Shown here one piece after another: positions 10,472 through 22,814 of a DNA stretch of 64,000 bases. The notes beneath the pieces were generated by a model. The model worked only from the letters and a program-made list of their open reading frames with translations. It made no database searches and had not been told where the DNA came from. The translations under genes were made by a program, and so were the position numbers. This DNA is from Xylocopa sonorina. Its lineage: Eukaryota > Arthropoda > Insecta > Hymenoptera > Apidae. Each line of letters begins with the position of its first letter. Positions within the stretch are counted from its first letter, which is position 1. The stretch lies in contig NC_135202.1 in the NCBI RefSeq assembly GCF_050948175.1, forward strand, positions 6,076,001 to 6,140,000, written 5' to 3'.

Positions 10472-11470
10472 TTCACGAGAAAGTGCTTCCTGAGCGCGAC
10501 TAAAAACGGCCTTAGGCCGCCCTTGTATCTTTTTTCGACCAACTCCGCTTCTTTTTTCTATTCCTGTATCGTTCGTTTCTTTGTTGTCTGTACTTTTCGA
10601 TTATTTCGTGCGACATGTGAAATGTGTTTGGCCATCACGACTTCTATCATGCAATCGCTCTGTCGAACGAGAGAAACCTTCGTGTGTGTCTGTGTGCGCG
10701 TACGTGTGTGTATGTGTGTGTGGTATTAAAAATTGCAGAAAGAGAACTTACAAATGTCAGACTACGACGGATCACTGTCAGTGCCAAATTCTTTCAACGG
10801 CTATATCTGTTCATCAAGTGTGTTCAATATTATATTAATATTTCGAAAAATAGTACTTGAAGATGTACTTATATACAACTTACGTTTAATGTCAGTATTA
10901 AAGCAGTTGTCGCGATAACCAACTATTTAATAAATTATTTGCGATACTTCGTGATAAATAATTGTGCCAAGATAACACGGGGATGATCTAAAAAACCAGA
11001 AAGATGACAGAACTTCGCGTCACTTGTTTGCAACTTCGCACATTCCAAAATAACACTTTCACTTCGATCAAATTGCCACCTTCGAATCGAAACAAATCCC
11101 CCATAAACACATCCTCCACTCCACGGATCCAGAACTCCCTAATCACTGTACACCCCCAAAGCAAAGCCCTCTTCTTAGACCTCCTTGCTCGAACCACCAT
11201 TCAAGCTTTACTCGCGAATCCCTGACAGAAACCACTCGCGAACACGTGCGAATGTTCGACGGTCGCGCTACCCACCCTCGACGTCTCTTTCTCAATTTTG
11301 CGCCACGATCCAACGAGTCGATCGATCGACGGCGACGACGGGACGAGAAACCGGCGTGCACGTAGTTAAAGACGAGGACGAGAGAGACAGGCGGGTAGCA
11401 ACCCTCCGATGGCGTGATAGAAGTCGTCGTGTGGTTCGGTTCTGATGGAGCATGTGATATGTGTTTTCCA
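10472..11470. other. Noncoding stretch with a TG microsatellite
   Basis: A (TG)n-type microsatellite interrupted by CG lies at about 10681-10722. The open frames around it follow from the repeat and have no coding character. Nothing else is recognised up to the acceptor-like site at 11470. Confidence 0.5.
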
Positions 11471-11755
11471 GGGTACAGCAAAACCTGCATGCCTACTGTA
11501 AGACAGGTAGTTGACTGTCTCGTTGCTGCTCGACCCATGCCAATCCGATGCGGCCCATGCCTTACTGCTATACGTACTAATACTGCTACTAACAATCGCG
11601 GTAGTAACGGCGCCAGTCGCGTTAGTAGCACGGCTAACAGCAACAACATCAACAGCTACATCAACAACAACAAGAACGTACATGCCTACGAGACCGTTCA
11701 GAGCTTTAACAGGCGCGATAACGTCACGATCGGTTGCGCGACCGGCCGCGACTAG
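11471..11755 (+). CDS. Candidate 3' terminal exon of an unidentified gene
   Basis: A strong acceptor (GTGTTTTCCAG ending at 11470) is followed by 94 open codons in the frame entered with two leftover bases, ending at TAG 11753-11755. The segment encodes a cysteine-containing start (YSKTCMPTVRQ), an Asn/Ser-rich low-complexity middle and a tail ending VTIGCATGRD. GC content is higher than the surroundings. No upstream exon with a matching donor was found in the window and no family is recognised. A chance open frame next to a cryptic acceptor cannot be excluded. Confidence 0.3.
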   Translation, partial: GYSKTCMPTVRQVVDCLVAARPMPIRCGPCLTAIRTNTATNNRGSNGASRVSSTANSNNINSYINNNKNVHAYETVQSFNRRDNVTIGCATGRD

Positions 11756-13645
11756 GATTCCTCTTGCACGCGGTGCTGGGGAGACTTGAAACTTGCGTGC
11801 CCAGCGATTTCTCTTCTTAGTTCTTTCGTCAACTTCATCGTTTACTTGCGACGCGATAATCAGAGAGCGTATCGAGGGGGATTATTATTAATATTTATTG
11901 TTAAAGTATATATATATATTTGTTTGTTAATGGCTTTCACTGTACGCCTAACGAAGAGTATACGGTATATGAAAGAGCAATGTAGATCGATTAACTATGT
12001 TTATCTATATATATATAGAATTTACTTCGCTGAAATAGTGTAATTGCTAGCGAAATGGTTGAAGACCAAGATTGATTGTTAAACTGGTTAGATAGAGAGG
12101 GAGACAAATGAATGAGATTAATTTTATATTTTTCCTTGGTTTATAGTGTAATGTTATTATTTAGGAAGAAGCAAAAGTGTCTCTATTTTTTTTTATTTAT
12201 CTCTAATTAATAGTTTCTTTTATTCTATGCTATTTTTGTAATTATTTTTTTATAGTTTCTCTTTTGTCGTTGTTAGATTGTATTATTAAAGTGATATTTT
12301 TCCAGAGAAGATGAGAGATATGATAATGTAGCGTACGGGAGAAGGAACGTTTTCTCTTTGTGTTTTATATCATTTAATATTAAAACAATGGAGACCCAGC
12401 GTACCTGGATTGGTGCATGATTCATGAATTGGAAATGCTTTTGCAGAAGTACAAAAACGAGATATCGCAATATAGAGTATAATGTTTTTGCTATATTATA
12501 AACGTGGAAGAGGGTGAAAATTATATTTAAAAAATGATATTTATGAAGCATAGATATATATCTATACAGATTTTATTATTATTTTATCTTTGATTCAGTG
12601 ATACTGAAGTAATACGATGAGATTATATTTTTTTTACTCATTCTCTTAATGTCAATCAGTTATCAACGAGTAACTTAATTCTTTTTTTTACGAATATAAT
12701 TCTTTCCGGCTCGAATATTATTTCCCCAGCACTGCTAGATCGGTTAGACAAATTTTCCTCATTTTTTATCCTGTTTTTTTGTACAGTCAGATTGTATCCT
12801 TTAACGTTGGAACACTTGAAATATTTTTTTATGCTATCGATGTTATACAAGAAATGGTGTTTAAAATAAAATCCGATTAAACCTACAAAATTGATCGATA
12901 CATTTACGAACCGCTTGTAAAATCGTGAACAATTTCATTAAATAGTCCCAGTTCGACTGTCAAACGATTCAATCTGCGAATCTGCGAGCATTCAAACGCT
13001 TGTCGAGAAGCATGTACTCGTATATCATGCAGAAACCCTATTTAATATCTAACACACGTCACTAATGTGTAACAACTAATTAATTTCATTTTAATGGGGA
13101 CATGCGAGCACGCGAATAGGCGAATCAACAGGAGTTCGTTTAATCAGTCGCATAGAACTGCTTCGATGAAACGTAACCTTATAATGTCTAATTAACCCCG
13201 GTAAAGCGTACAAAGATATTAATTACCTAATTAAAACGCTTCGTAGGATAGTATCAGGATCGAGATTGTATTGGAAATTTGTTGTTTCTCTATTTTCTTA
13301 CACCAATCGCGTCGTTTTCGTCCATGTACCATTTGTTAACTCTGGTTACCATTTTTCCTAGTCGCAGTTGGTACTCGCATACTGCGTAACGCGATAACCG
13401 TTGTGTAATTATCGCTGTAAAGAAACAGGCTGATGGAAACGACGTCTGCTTTGATACTTGCTTGCGATCGATTCGCGAGCATCGTTTCCGCGGGCAATCA
13501 ATGGTCATGCAAAAAATGGAACGCTTCGAAGTGTGCAGGCTCGAAAACACCGCGCCAATCGTTCATGAATCAATAGCGAGTTTAGATTTTAGGTCTGGAT
13601 GGACGTTTCGGGCGCTTATTAGATTGCAAACATCAAGATCCTCCG
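11756..13645. other. AT-rich noncoding stretch
   Basis: This could include the 3' untranslated region of the candidate exon at 11471-11755. It holds TA microsatellites near 11908-11922 and 12003-12017 and long T tracts. No supported gene, RNA or element end is seen. Confidence 0.45.
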
Positions 13646-13649
13646 TTAA

Positions 13650-13807
13650 CCTCTTAAGGACCATTTTTTGTACCAATTTTATGGAACCATCGCGTGTAAC
13701 TTACTTCAGAAACTTTTCATTTCATTTTTACCAGTTTTTAGTCACGCATAGATTATTTATACAATGAAATATTTTATATAGACAACACTGACTCGTGTCT
13801 TAAGGGG
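13650..13807. mobile_element. Degraded piggyBac-type MITE (158 bp)
   Basis: The left side has TTAA (13646-13649) followed by CCTCTTAAGGACC. The right end, reverse-complemented, reads CCCCTTAAGACACGAG and abuts TTGA (13808-13811), one change from TTAA. Size, end sequence and target site resemble the elements at 3.9 and 10.3 kb. The mutated duplication and end mismatches suggest an older copy. Confidence 0.5.
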
Positions 13808-13811
13808 TTGA

Positions 13812-16393
13812 AACGATTGTTAGTGTAATCATTTTTGTTTGATTAAACTGCACTTTGCAACGATCGTGTTGGAACTATTGAAAATGATAAATTCTGCAGA
13901 ATTTATTTTTCATTTGAGTTCAAACAAAGTTCAAGAGTAATTGCGATGAATGATGTAATAATTTTACATCCACTGATTTTATGAATGACTCTATCTACTG
14001 TCATCAGTTCTCACTGAATACCCAAGGTACGGATTTATATTCACAAAACCAATAATGCTAGAAATAATTTTTTTATTTATTCTTACGAATCACGTTTAAC
14101 AAGAAGAGAAGCAAAACTAAGGTTTTTACAGTTGCAACACTATCGTTGCGAAGCAATATAATCGCCATATTTCAGTGGTCCTGCAAAATGTCCGCAGGTG
14201 AATCGCATATTAGCGTTTCATAGATGCTAGGCCAAATTTCTAGGGGGAAATCAAAACGATCGACGCATATTTTGTATACGTTCGCAGGCGATGAAGTTTG
14301 AGAGGATGAGTGAGAGAAAAAAAGTGTTTGAAACTGGAAAAGCGTGGAGCAAATTCGACGTGTTCGGCGCGCTTGAATTACCTCTATTTTTTTAACGATT
14401 TTCTTTGTCTACGATATCGAAAAGTGATCGCTTGTCAATTTTCGCACACGACCGGATAGAAACATTTCTACCTCCCCATTTTATTTTTCCAGACTGCAAT
14501 TTGTACACTCGTGTAACATTCTGGACTTTGCGCTCCAACGGATTATTACATTTTTCGTATACACTCGAATTTGTACATATATAAACGATTCCTTTTTTTT
14601 ATTTTTATTAATATTCGATATCTTTGGGAGATGTACGAAAAGGCTGTCGCAAGTCTGTAGAGACTGTACGTGTCACGGACGATCTTCGAAAGCGTTAACA
14701 AGCCGGAAGTTCGACCGAGTGTAATTAAAAGTTGAAGGGGCTCGATGTTTGATTAAAAAAGAATCAGGGGGTCCCTCGCGAGTAATTAAAATTTAAAGCC
14801 ATCCGGCAATTTATGGGCCGCGAACTTGACGAAGTTACTCGCCCTGGCCCTCGAGCTGAAAAGGACTTTATTGCTATTTATCACGGCTCGTATTTAATCT
14901 GCGGAGCCGCCTCGCAACTTCCGAGTGTCTCTCCAGCTATTTCTCTCATTAGAGCCCAATTATTCGGACGAGGGACAAGTTTTCATTTATCACAGACGAA
15001 TAATATTTTAATCGAATACGCACGCGTATTATATATCTTGAATTGAGAATTTTTGCTCGCGTGGAATGTTCAGTTTTCGATTCGTTGGAGTGCAAGGACT
15101 ACGCGATGCGTCGCGTGTCTTCCGTCAATTTTCTATCGAACGGGGCAACGATTTTTTTCTTCCCTGCGTGCAAAAGTCGGGAGTAGTCGAGAAAGTGTCG
15201 TGCGAAAAATTGCGGACGATAATTACTTCCGAGCTTGTTACGTTACTTCGCGATCTCTCACCCAAGTGCCAGGCAATTCACGTATAAATATCGCGTGACG
15301 CTTCGTTTCAGGCGATTGCACGCTACACGAGCGGTATTCGAACGTGTACCTACATCATCATTAAACGAACTTGACGCTTGAAAAGCGGCGATCGCATTTC
15401 CAGCTTTATTTTCATTTTATTTTCCAATCAACATTTCTCATCCTCTGTCAAAGTCATTCCAGAATCGATGGTCGATGTGACGTATCCCGGTAGAATTATC
15501 GATAACTATGCTCCAGCCTAAAAGAACGAGTTACGAAAAAGAAGACAAAATTTACAAAAAAAAAAAAAAAATAATAAAACCATAATAAACGAAGGTAAAG
15601 AAAAGTTCACACGTATAGTTCGCACGTTGTATATGTTTGTATACTGCTATGTTAATCTCCGATAATAGTGAGTGTCGTAACACAATGTATAACTGTGACG
15701 AAAAAAAAAAGGAAAAAAATACAAAGGTGTAAGAGGAGATCAATAAACGAAAAATGAATAATTATATTTCATTGATGCCAAGAGAGACACCTGTGTAAAC
15801 GATCTCATCTTTCTACCTCTCGCCCATTTATTCTGCTGTTTCATTTTTCTAGTTCAGTGTGTACCTGACGCATCGAACGTTGATCAGGATACATTTTTGT
15901 AGATCAACCCTCGATATGGACTGCTTTGACGTTGTCCCAGAGCTCTAGAGAAGAAAACTATGAGGTAATACGTCCATCACACCTCCCCTTTCAAACGCTT
16001 CCCCGTTTCGCACGCATTCGTTACAACTATCGACGTTTTATCGCATCGCACACTCTGTCTTAAAGTACAGAGACCTGCGAGAAGTCCTTGGGCGCGTCTG
16101 AACTTATCAAACGAGACTTATCACACAGTTCAGGCCGCGGAATGTAGCCCCTCGATTAAATTACGTAGTACTTACTTTCTTATCGACTATGCTAGACAAT
16201 TACAGTTACATTAGACTCGACGAATTTCGTATTAAAAGAGAGAAATGATACACAACCTCGATAAATATATGACTACACTGCTACGAATTGACCCTGTGTG
16301 AGAGACACTCCTCTGCCACTATTGCACAATCGACGCGTTACTTTCTTTTTACATTTCGTCCTGTTACTCCTTTCTTGTCCTCGCGTAACATCT
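13812..16393. other. Noncoding stretch, including the probable 3' end of the ABCH gene transcript
   Basis: No supported gene. A block at about 14790-15300 has balanced base composition and looks less like neutral AT-rich filler, but no product is recognised; conserved noncoding sequence is possible. An A-tract lies near 15557-15570. The right end should hold the 3' untranslated region of the minus-strand transporter; a minus-strand AATAAA near 15827 is one candidate signal. Confidence 0.4.
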
Positions 16394-19300
16394 TTACGTC
16401 CCCTTCGTCCTCAATTGAAACAGGCATACGGATATGAAGATCGCGATCCAGCCCAGCATCACCAGAAATCCCGTGTACACTTCCGGCTCTGCCAAGCTCG
16501 CACCCTTTATCAAGATTCCCCTCATCGAGATCCCTGGTAACGTCACAGGCATAATCATGCTGAACCATCGTAAAACAGGCGGCATTCCCTCGATCGGCCA
16601 GATCATACCTTAAAAATTTATTCGAAATTCTCAATGGATCTCTCGTGTTCACTGTCGCTCGTCTCGTCGCGTGAATTTCGAGGAAGGACAACGGAAAAAT
16701 GGACAACCTTGAACTGTGGGGGATGTTCCAGAGGCGTACGACGAGAGACGAAATAATTATTGCCAATTTACTCACCGCAGAGCAATATCAGTGGATAGAA
16801 GCTTCCCACTGACACGTAATTGACCAGAGTATGCGAAGTGAAAAGCACGGATATCAACAAGCCTGCAAATAAGTTTTTACCCTCGTTAAAAATGGGACGC
16901 TCGTAATTGCGACAATGGCGATTGGTATTTTCAAGGCTTACCGTACAACATGCCGCAGATTCCTTCGAGGAAGGACATCGAAATAACGACGGCCATTGAA
17001 CCCTTGCATTCTACGCTGAACATCACGAAGAATATACACAGCGCGACTGTTACTTGAATGACAATTAGCATCGCTTGCACTATAATGTGGGTCAATAAGA
17101 TTTCTGACGTGTTCACACCTGTTTCGTATGGATGCAGACGGATGATTAATAGCAATAATTAATTATTGGAAGATGTTTGCGTTACTTAATACGTATTGAC
17201 ACTTCGACGTACGATTAGATTAAAAGAAACTTTTAACGATATATACGAAGAAGGTAGCGATTAATCAAGCCGACAGTAGATGAAATAATTGATATAATTT
17301 CAACGTTTTCTTTAAATATTTTCATAGAACGAATCGATTGTTCGTCGATGTTAAAAATGGTACCCTTCCAGAGACTAAAAAAAAAATCTTGCACGTGTCA
17401 GAACTTGTTAAATAGCACTTCAAATCGCGTACATCTTTGACACGTCATCGTACACTCTGGCACGAGGAACTTATGGCATGCCAGAAACGTTTATTCTACG
17501 CCATAGAGTTCATTTGATCGAGCAGAATTTGCACGTAAAAGAAGAAGAACGACGTGACATAATTGTCAACCACAGAAATTACTTTGCTATATATTGTTTA
17601 AAAATTTCAATTAATAATCACAGTACATACAAAGTGCACTTCATAACCAACGCCATGTTCTTTCAAGCACTTCGACAAAATTTCATTCAGCCACACGAGC
17701 TTTCGTATAAAAAGTTCCCCAAAAACCATTTGTAAAACATCAAGATCAATGCAATATTTTTAAGTAACAAGTAACAGAGTTCAACGTCCAACTGAACCAT
17801 GACTTCGAACTGACCGTGGCTCTTGAAATTTCCGCTGAAGGAAGTGCAAGAAGTAATTATGGCGACAGTTAACAGATAACGTTCCAAAGTGGAAAGAAAC
17901 TTGCCTTGAACCAGAATCCTGTCCCACACACCCGAATGGCGGTCAGATATGATTATAGTCGAGCTAACCGATGTCGCTAAAACGAACAATACCCTGAAAA
18001 ATGAGATTCATGTATGAGAAAGGGTAGTTTCTTTCTATGGCAGACGATTTCGAAGAGTGACTTACACCAGTATGAACGTTGGTGCGATGTAATCGAGGTA
18101 GGTAGAGTCATTGCTGCCGTAAATCGCCGGTTCGAACTGCAATCAGAGAGGGAGAGAGAGAGAGAAAGAGTAAAGTGAATGCACTTTTCGCGTCCTCCAG
18201 AAGAAAGAAGAATAACGTCAGACATACGTACGTGTATCGGTGGATTCGCGACTTGTGGATAGACGTGGCACTCCTTCAAGATGTGCCTGAAATCTTCCAA
18301 GAAATTCTCGTACAACGTTTTGTGCACGAACACGGCGATTTGTCTGTCTGCAAACAAGAATCGAAAGACATCAACGGGTAATTATAAATGCTGGAGAACA
18401 GTAAAAAAAAAGGCGTACTTAATAGTTATTCGATGATTTCTCTACTATTGCGCGTGCGATGGAACTTCGATTCGAAAGTTATTGCTATCCATCGAGCTCG
18501 ATAAAAAGTTCTGTTCGACTAATTGATTAGCTAATTTATTGCACTCGTAGTGACGGAGAATCTATAATGCCTCTTGCAATTCGAGGATCGGTAATTCAGG
18601 TGCTGAAGTCTCTATCGTTTGGCCTTGTTTACTACGTGTTCTCAATTTTGTTGCAGATTGATTGATGCTACGCTATTTTTTGCTCGAATGTTTTTAAAGT
18701 AGAGCAACTGATTAATGCTTCGATTGCTGGTAGCATTGAACCTCGAGAAACATCAGTAAAAATTGAGAAAATAACTACAAACTGCTAAAAGATGTCTGAA
18801 TCCGTTCGTTGAATTGCAATTTTCAGCATCCTTCGCGAAACTAATTGAGTAAAAAATGAGAACAAGGTTAAACGAAATACATCGTTTCCATCGTATTCGA
18901 ATCTAAAAATGGCCATGAGCCCTCGTCAACCAGGCTTACGCAAATGGACGAGTATCCTTGTAAATAAAAATATGGATCAACAGAACGCTGAATTAATAAT
19001 CGACTCCCTTATGCGTATACGCGAGTGAAAACCTGTGGTTAGCGCTTTAATTAAAACGCGTTTCGAAACGATCGACGCCTTTCGCTAAAACGAGCGGAAC
19101 GCTTTATACGGCACCCTGTATCGAATACCTGAATAAGCATTCGCAGGTCGAATGATAACGCTCGAATTGGTTTTGAATCGAGGATACACTCGTCGTGCTT
19201 CGATTATTATACGTATCGACACTTACTTGCGGAGCGCAGCGAAACGTCGATCTGACCGTTCACCAGAACCGATTCAGACGCCGAGGAGATGCTCTCCATC

Positions 19301-22300
19301 CTCCGTTGGAAGTTCGACGAGAAATTCTGATGGAACTTCATTATTGCTGTGCTGCTCAGCCTCGTGGAATCTCTGTCGGCTTCCTCGTAACTGTCGTAGA
19401 AAATCTAAAAAATTTATCAAGATATAAACGATAAAATTGCATTTATAGAAGAAGAAAATTAATACCTCGACATTAGAAACCGTGTGACGAGAGAATTTGA
19501 AGCGAACTACCCTTCTCTTCTTCGAAAATCGAAACTTTACTTACTCACCTTGTCGAGGGACTTGTTTATCCCAGCGATGAACCTGCAGCTGAGATCCACG
19601 AAGTGACACGAATCATCCGTAGCGTTGTACATAACGTTACCTAGGTATCTGCCATGATCGCAATTACCAGCCTCGTAGTTGACGATTTGGAGGTTCACGT
19701 CGTGCGGGTCCAAGCCGATCGATTTGAAGAACAGCGACAGTTGCAGAAACGGGAGGAACAACGAGAAGAGGATGCCGCTGAACGAAGAAACGAACGATTT
19801 AATTTGTGGTTCGTTTTATTAATTAATTGTGACTAACCATCGAGCAACTTACCCAGGGTAACGCACGTACTGCAGCGTGTTCTTGATGAACAAAGCGCGA
19901 CACCTCTTCATCGCGCTGCTCTTCAATTGATTGTGCTGAAACATAAATTACTTTTTCATTCCTCGCGTGTTGATATTAACATTTGATCGAATGTTTGGCG
20001 TTTTATGAACGTGGCTGAACGAAACGGTGAGATTTACGCGACGTCCGTGCCTTCGACCGCGAAGTCGCTAAGAAGTGTTCGTGAAAAAGTATTTACGAGC
20101 AGTAAATCGTCGAGTCTTTCGAATGTAACACTGTAAATGTCATTCGACGAACGCTTTATTCAGAACTCGTTACAGTTCCGTAATTAACAGGTGAGAATGT
20201 ATATTTTTTCTTTCGCGGACATCGGGTATCCTCGATGATCAATCGAGTTAATCATTTTCTAATTAAATCGAGCGTTACAAGCAACAACCTAGCGTTTATT
20301 AATCAGCGATATAGGTTCGATCAGATCGAAAGTAAATTTGTTTATTAATCCAGTAAATCAAGCTTTTTTTCCCCAGTGTACGTGTTACGAATTCGAAACT
20401 GAATAGATGTTAACCTCTACCTCGTTCCGTTCATTGCCAGCAACTATTCGAGCAGTCCGCGTAAAAGTGCGCGAAACTGATGCAACTCAACCTGAATACC
20501 GTGCACTATATTAAAAAAAAAAAAAAAAACAAAGATAGTTTATTACCTTTGACGTGTAACTGCTCTTAGAAGGGTCCACGTTGGTCAGCTCATTGCTGGT
20601 TGTCGATGGATCGGAGGATGAATTTGAGGGCTCAACGTGCTGATTTAACGTTTGCATTTCGCTCAGTTTGAAGAAAGCTTCCTCCAACGAGTCCGTCTGA
20701 AATCTGTCCAATAACTGTTGCGGCGATGACTCAGCCAAAAGCTTGCCACCTCTCAACAATCCGATCTGGAAATCATGATGATACAATATTGATTAGCATC
20801 ATTTTTTCAACGATTTTACGCTTTTAAGCTTCAACTAAATTCTTGATGCACCCCATGCATATTTTCTACGTTCTACTGCATCACAAGTGCAAATGTTAGA
20901 CATTGGAAACTAAAACATCTAACAGAGAAATGATGATACAACGGATTAACATCATTTTTTCAACGATTTTACGCTTTTAAGCTTCAATTAAATCTGTGAT
21001 GCACCCTATGCGTATTTTCAACGTTCTACTGCATCACAAGTGCAAATGTTAGTCATTGGAAACTAAAACATCTGACAGAGAAATATAGTATACTTGCTCT
21101 ATAACAATAAAATATACTTGCCATTATGGACGACGTGTTCGCGATCGTATTCGATTAGCGCGCAATAAAAATTCATTGTATGATAATTCACGCTTAATTA
21201 CATACAGGTAATGTAGATCGCCAACGATAGTTTATAGAGGCATGCGTTTACATATCGCATGTCTGTTGCAATAAATTTTGCTTTTCGAGCCTCTCGTCTA
21301 ACGCGAATATTCTAATAAGAGAACCGAATACGTCGATCGCAAATCAATTGGCGTCATGAACAGAGCGATCATTTGTCAGGAAAGTAGGGTACCTTGTTAG
21401 CCTGCTTCGCTTCCTCGATGTAATGCGTGGTGATTACCACTGTAATGGACTCTTCGCGCGCGATCTTCTCCAGGTAGTTCCAAATGCTGTGCACAAAAAG
21501 ATCCTCGTTTACGATACTCGATTCTGGTTCGCGTTGAGAAATAGAGGTAAGGAACTGAAAGTGTACTTGCTTCTCCCTTAAAATTGGATCCAAACCGACG
21601 GTCGGCTCGTCGAGGATCAAAAGTTCCGGTTTGTGGAGCAACGCTGCTGCGAACGACACCCTCCTCTGCTGACCGCCGCTCATCTCCTTCACTAAACGAT
21701 CTTTGGGTGGTAGCTGAAGCAATTCGTTCAGGTGCGCGTACTCTTTCTCTGAAATTCATTTATCTTCTTTTTATCCGACAAACAAAATAATATTTTCTAA
21801 AATTCAGATATATTTTTTAGGAGTCGTTTCCCATGAAATATGATCATTAAACAGTAGAATGTCTTGGGCTTAACGGAGACTAAGTGATGACATTTACAGC
21901 GATGATACTTATTTAATAACTTTGATATGTTTGTACTAAATGCAAGCCACGAGAATTGTTACTTTCCACATATAATTACACTTTGCCCGCAAATAACAGT
22001 GTGCCAAGTCGCCAGAAGATACGAATTAGAATAAACACTCACTGTATGATGTTACGAAACAACTTTTTCAAACGTGCATATTATCATCACTTATGACATT
22101 CAGGCAAAGTTAATTTTAGCTCAATTTGTCACCCATGCCCTCCTAATATTATTCACGGTGTTACAATTTGTTCTATTGGTTCCACAGACAACTGAAGAAT
22201 GGAAAAATTCGAGTCGCTTGGAGAAAACCTTCGCAAGTTCTGCTTTCGATCGAATCTCTGAGTAAATTACCGATCATGTCGTCCTCCATGCCATTAATCC

Positions 22301-22792
22301 TCCCGAAGAAGTAAAGGGCGCCCAGCGTGGAAAACTCATCGACCAGCGAAACATCCTGCGGCATGTAACCGACGCGAGGTCCTGGAACTCCTGAGATCTT
22401 GCTTCCTGGTTGGCCACCCAGCACCCAAATGAAACCACTGTCCAAATCTCGAACGCCAACCACGCAAGAGAGCAAAGTGGTTTTGCCGCAGCCACTGGCG
22501 CCCAGTAAACCGTATCTGGACACGTTTCAACGATGGTAAGAAGAAAACAAAATTGAATCTTCATGTTAAATTAGAATTCTAATCGTCCATAACGTGATTG
22601 CACTTTCGTTGCAATTGGAAATATTAAAAATAATATACGTTTCGTAGACTAATTTGTTTTTTGAATTCGTAATTCAAATTTTACTTACATACAGCCTTTA
22701 GGAACAGTCAAGTTCAAGTCGTCTAAGACCGGTTTCGGCGCGCCTGGGTATTTTTTCATGGCATTTTTAACAACGATCGCCAAATCCCCCAT
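16394..22792 (-). CDS. ABCH-type half ABC transporter (ABC transporter G family member 20/23-like)
   Basis: Coding exons in transcript order: 22792-22689, 22515-22271, 21748-21571, 21486-21393, 20765-20547, 19935-19853, 19777-19549, 19404-19227, 18347-18232, 18136-18066, 17993-17905, 17118-16942, 16862-16776, 16608-16394. Phases are consistent; the product is 694 residues. The nucleotide-binding domain comes first: Walker A GASGCGKTT, signature MSGGQQ (Met for the usual Leu), Walker B LLILDEP, H-loop TTHYIEE. An ABC2-type membrane domain follows, with about six membrane segments and an extracellular loop containing NATDDSCHF. A half-transporter must dimerise to export substrate, probably a lipid as inferred for insect ABCH proteins. 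Two introns use GC donors (21570 and 17904). The start at ATG 22790-22792 is a choice: the frame is open to the acceptor at 22815, so a further 5' coding exon is possible. Confidence 0.9.
18141..18170. repeat. GA microsatellite in an ABCH intron
   Basis: A (GA)n-type run lies in the short intron between the exons at 18066-18136 and 18232-18347, close to the acceptor of the former on the minus strand. It appears as CT-rich sequence in the transcript and may extend the polypyrimidine tract. Confidence 0.7.
20796..21085. repeat. Two-copy tandem duplication, 152-bp unit, in an ABCH intron
   Basis: The segment starting CATCATTTTTTCAACGATTT recurs at about 20948, with more than 90 percent identity by eye through the unit, including the shared TGCATCACAAGTGCAAATGT. 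It lies in the intron between exons 21393-21486 and 20547-20765. It has no coding content. Confidence 0.8.
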
Positions 22793-22814
22793 ATTGCCAG
22801 ACGTCGAAGGTGAC

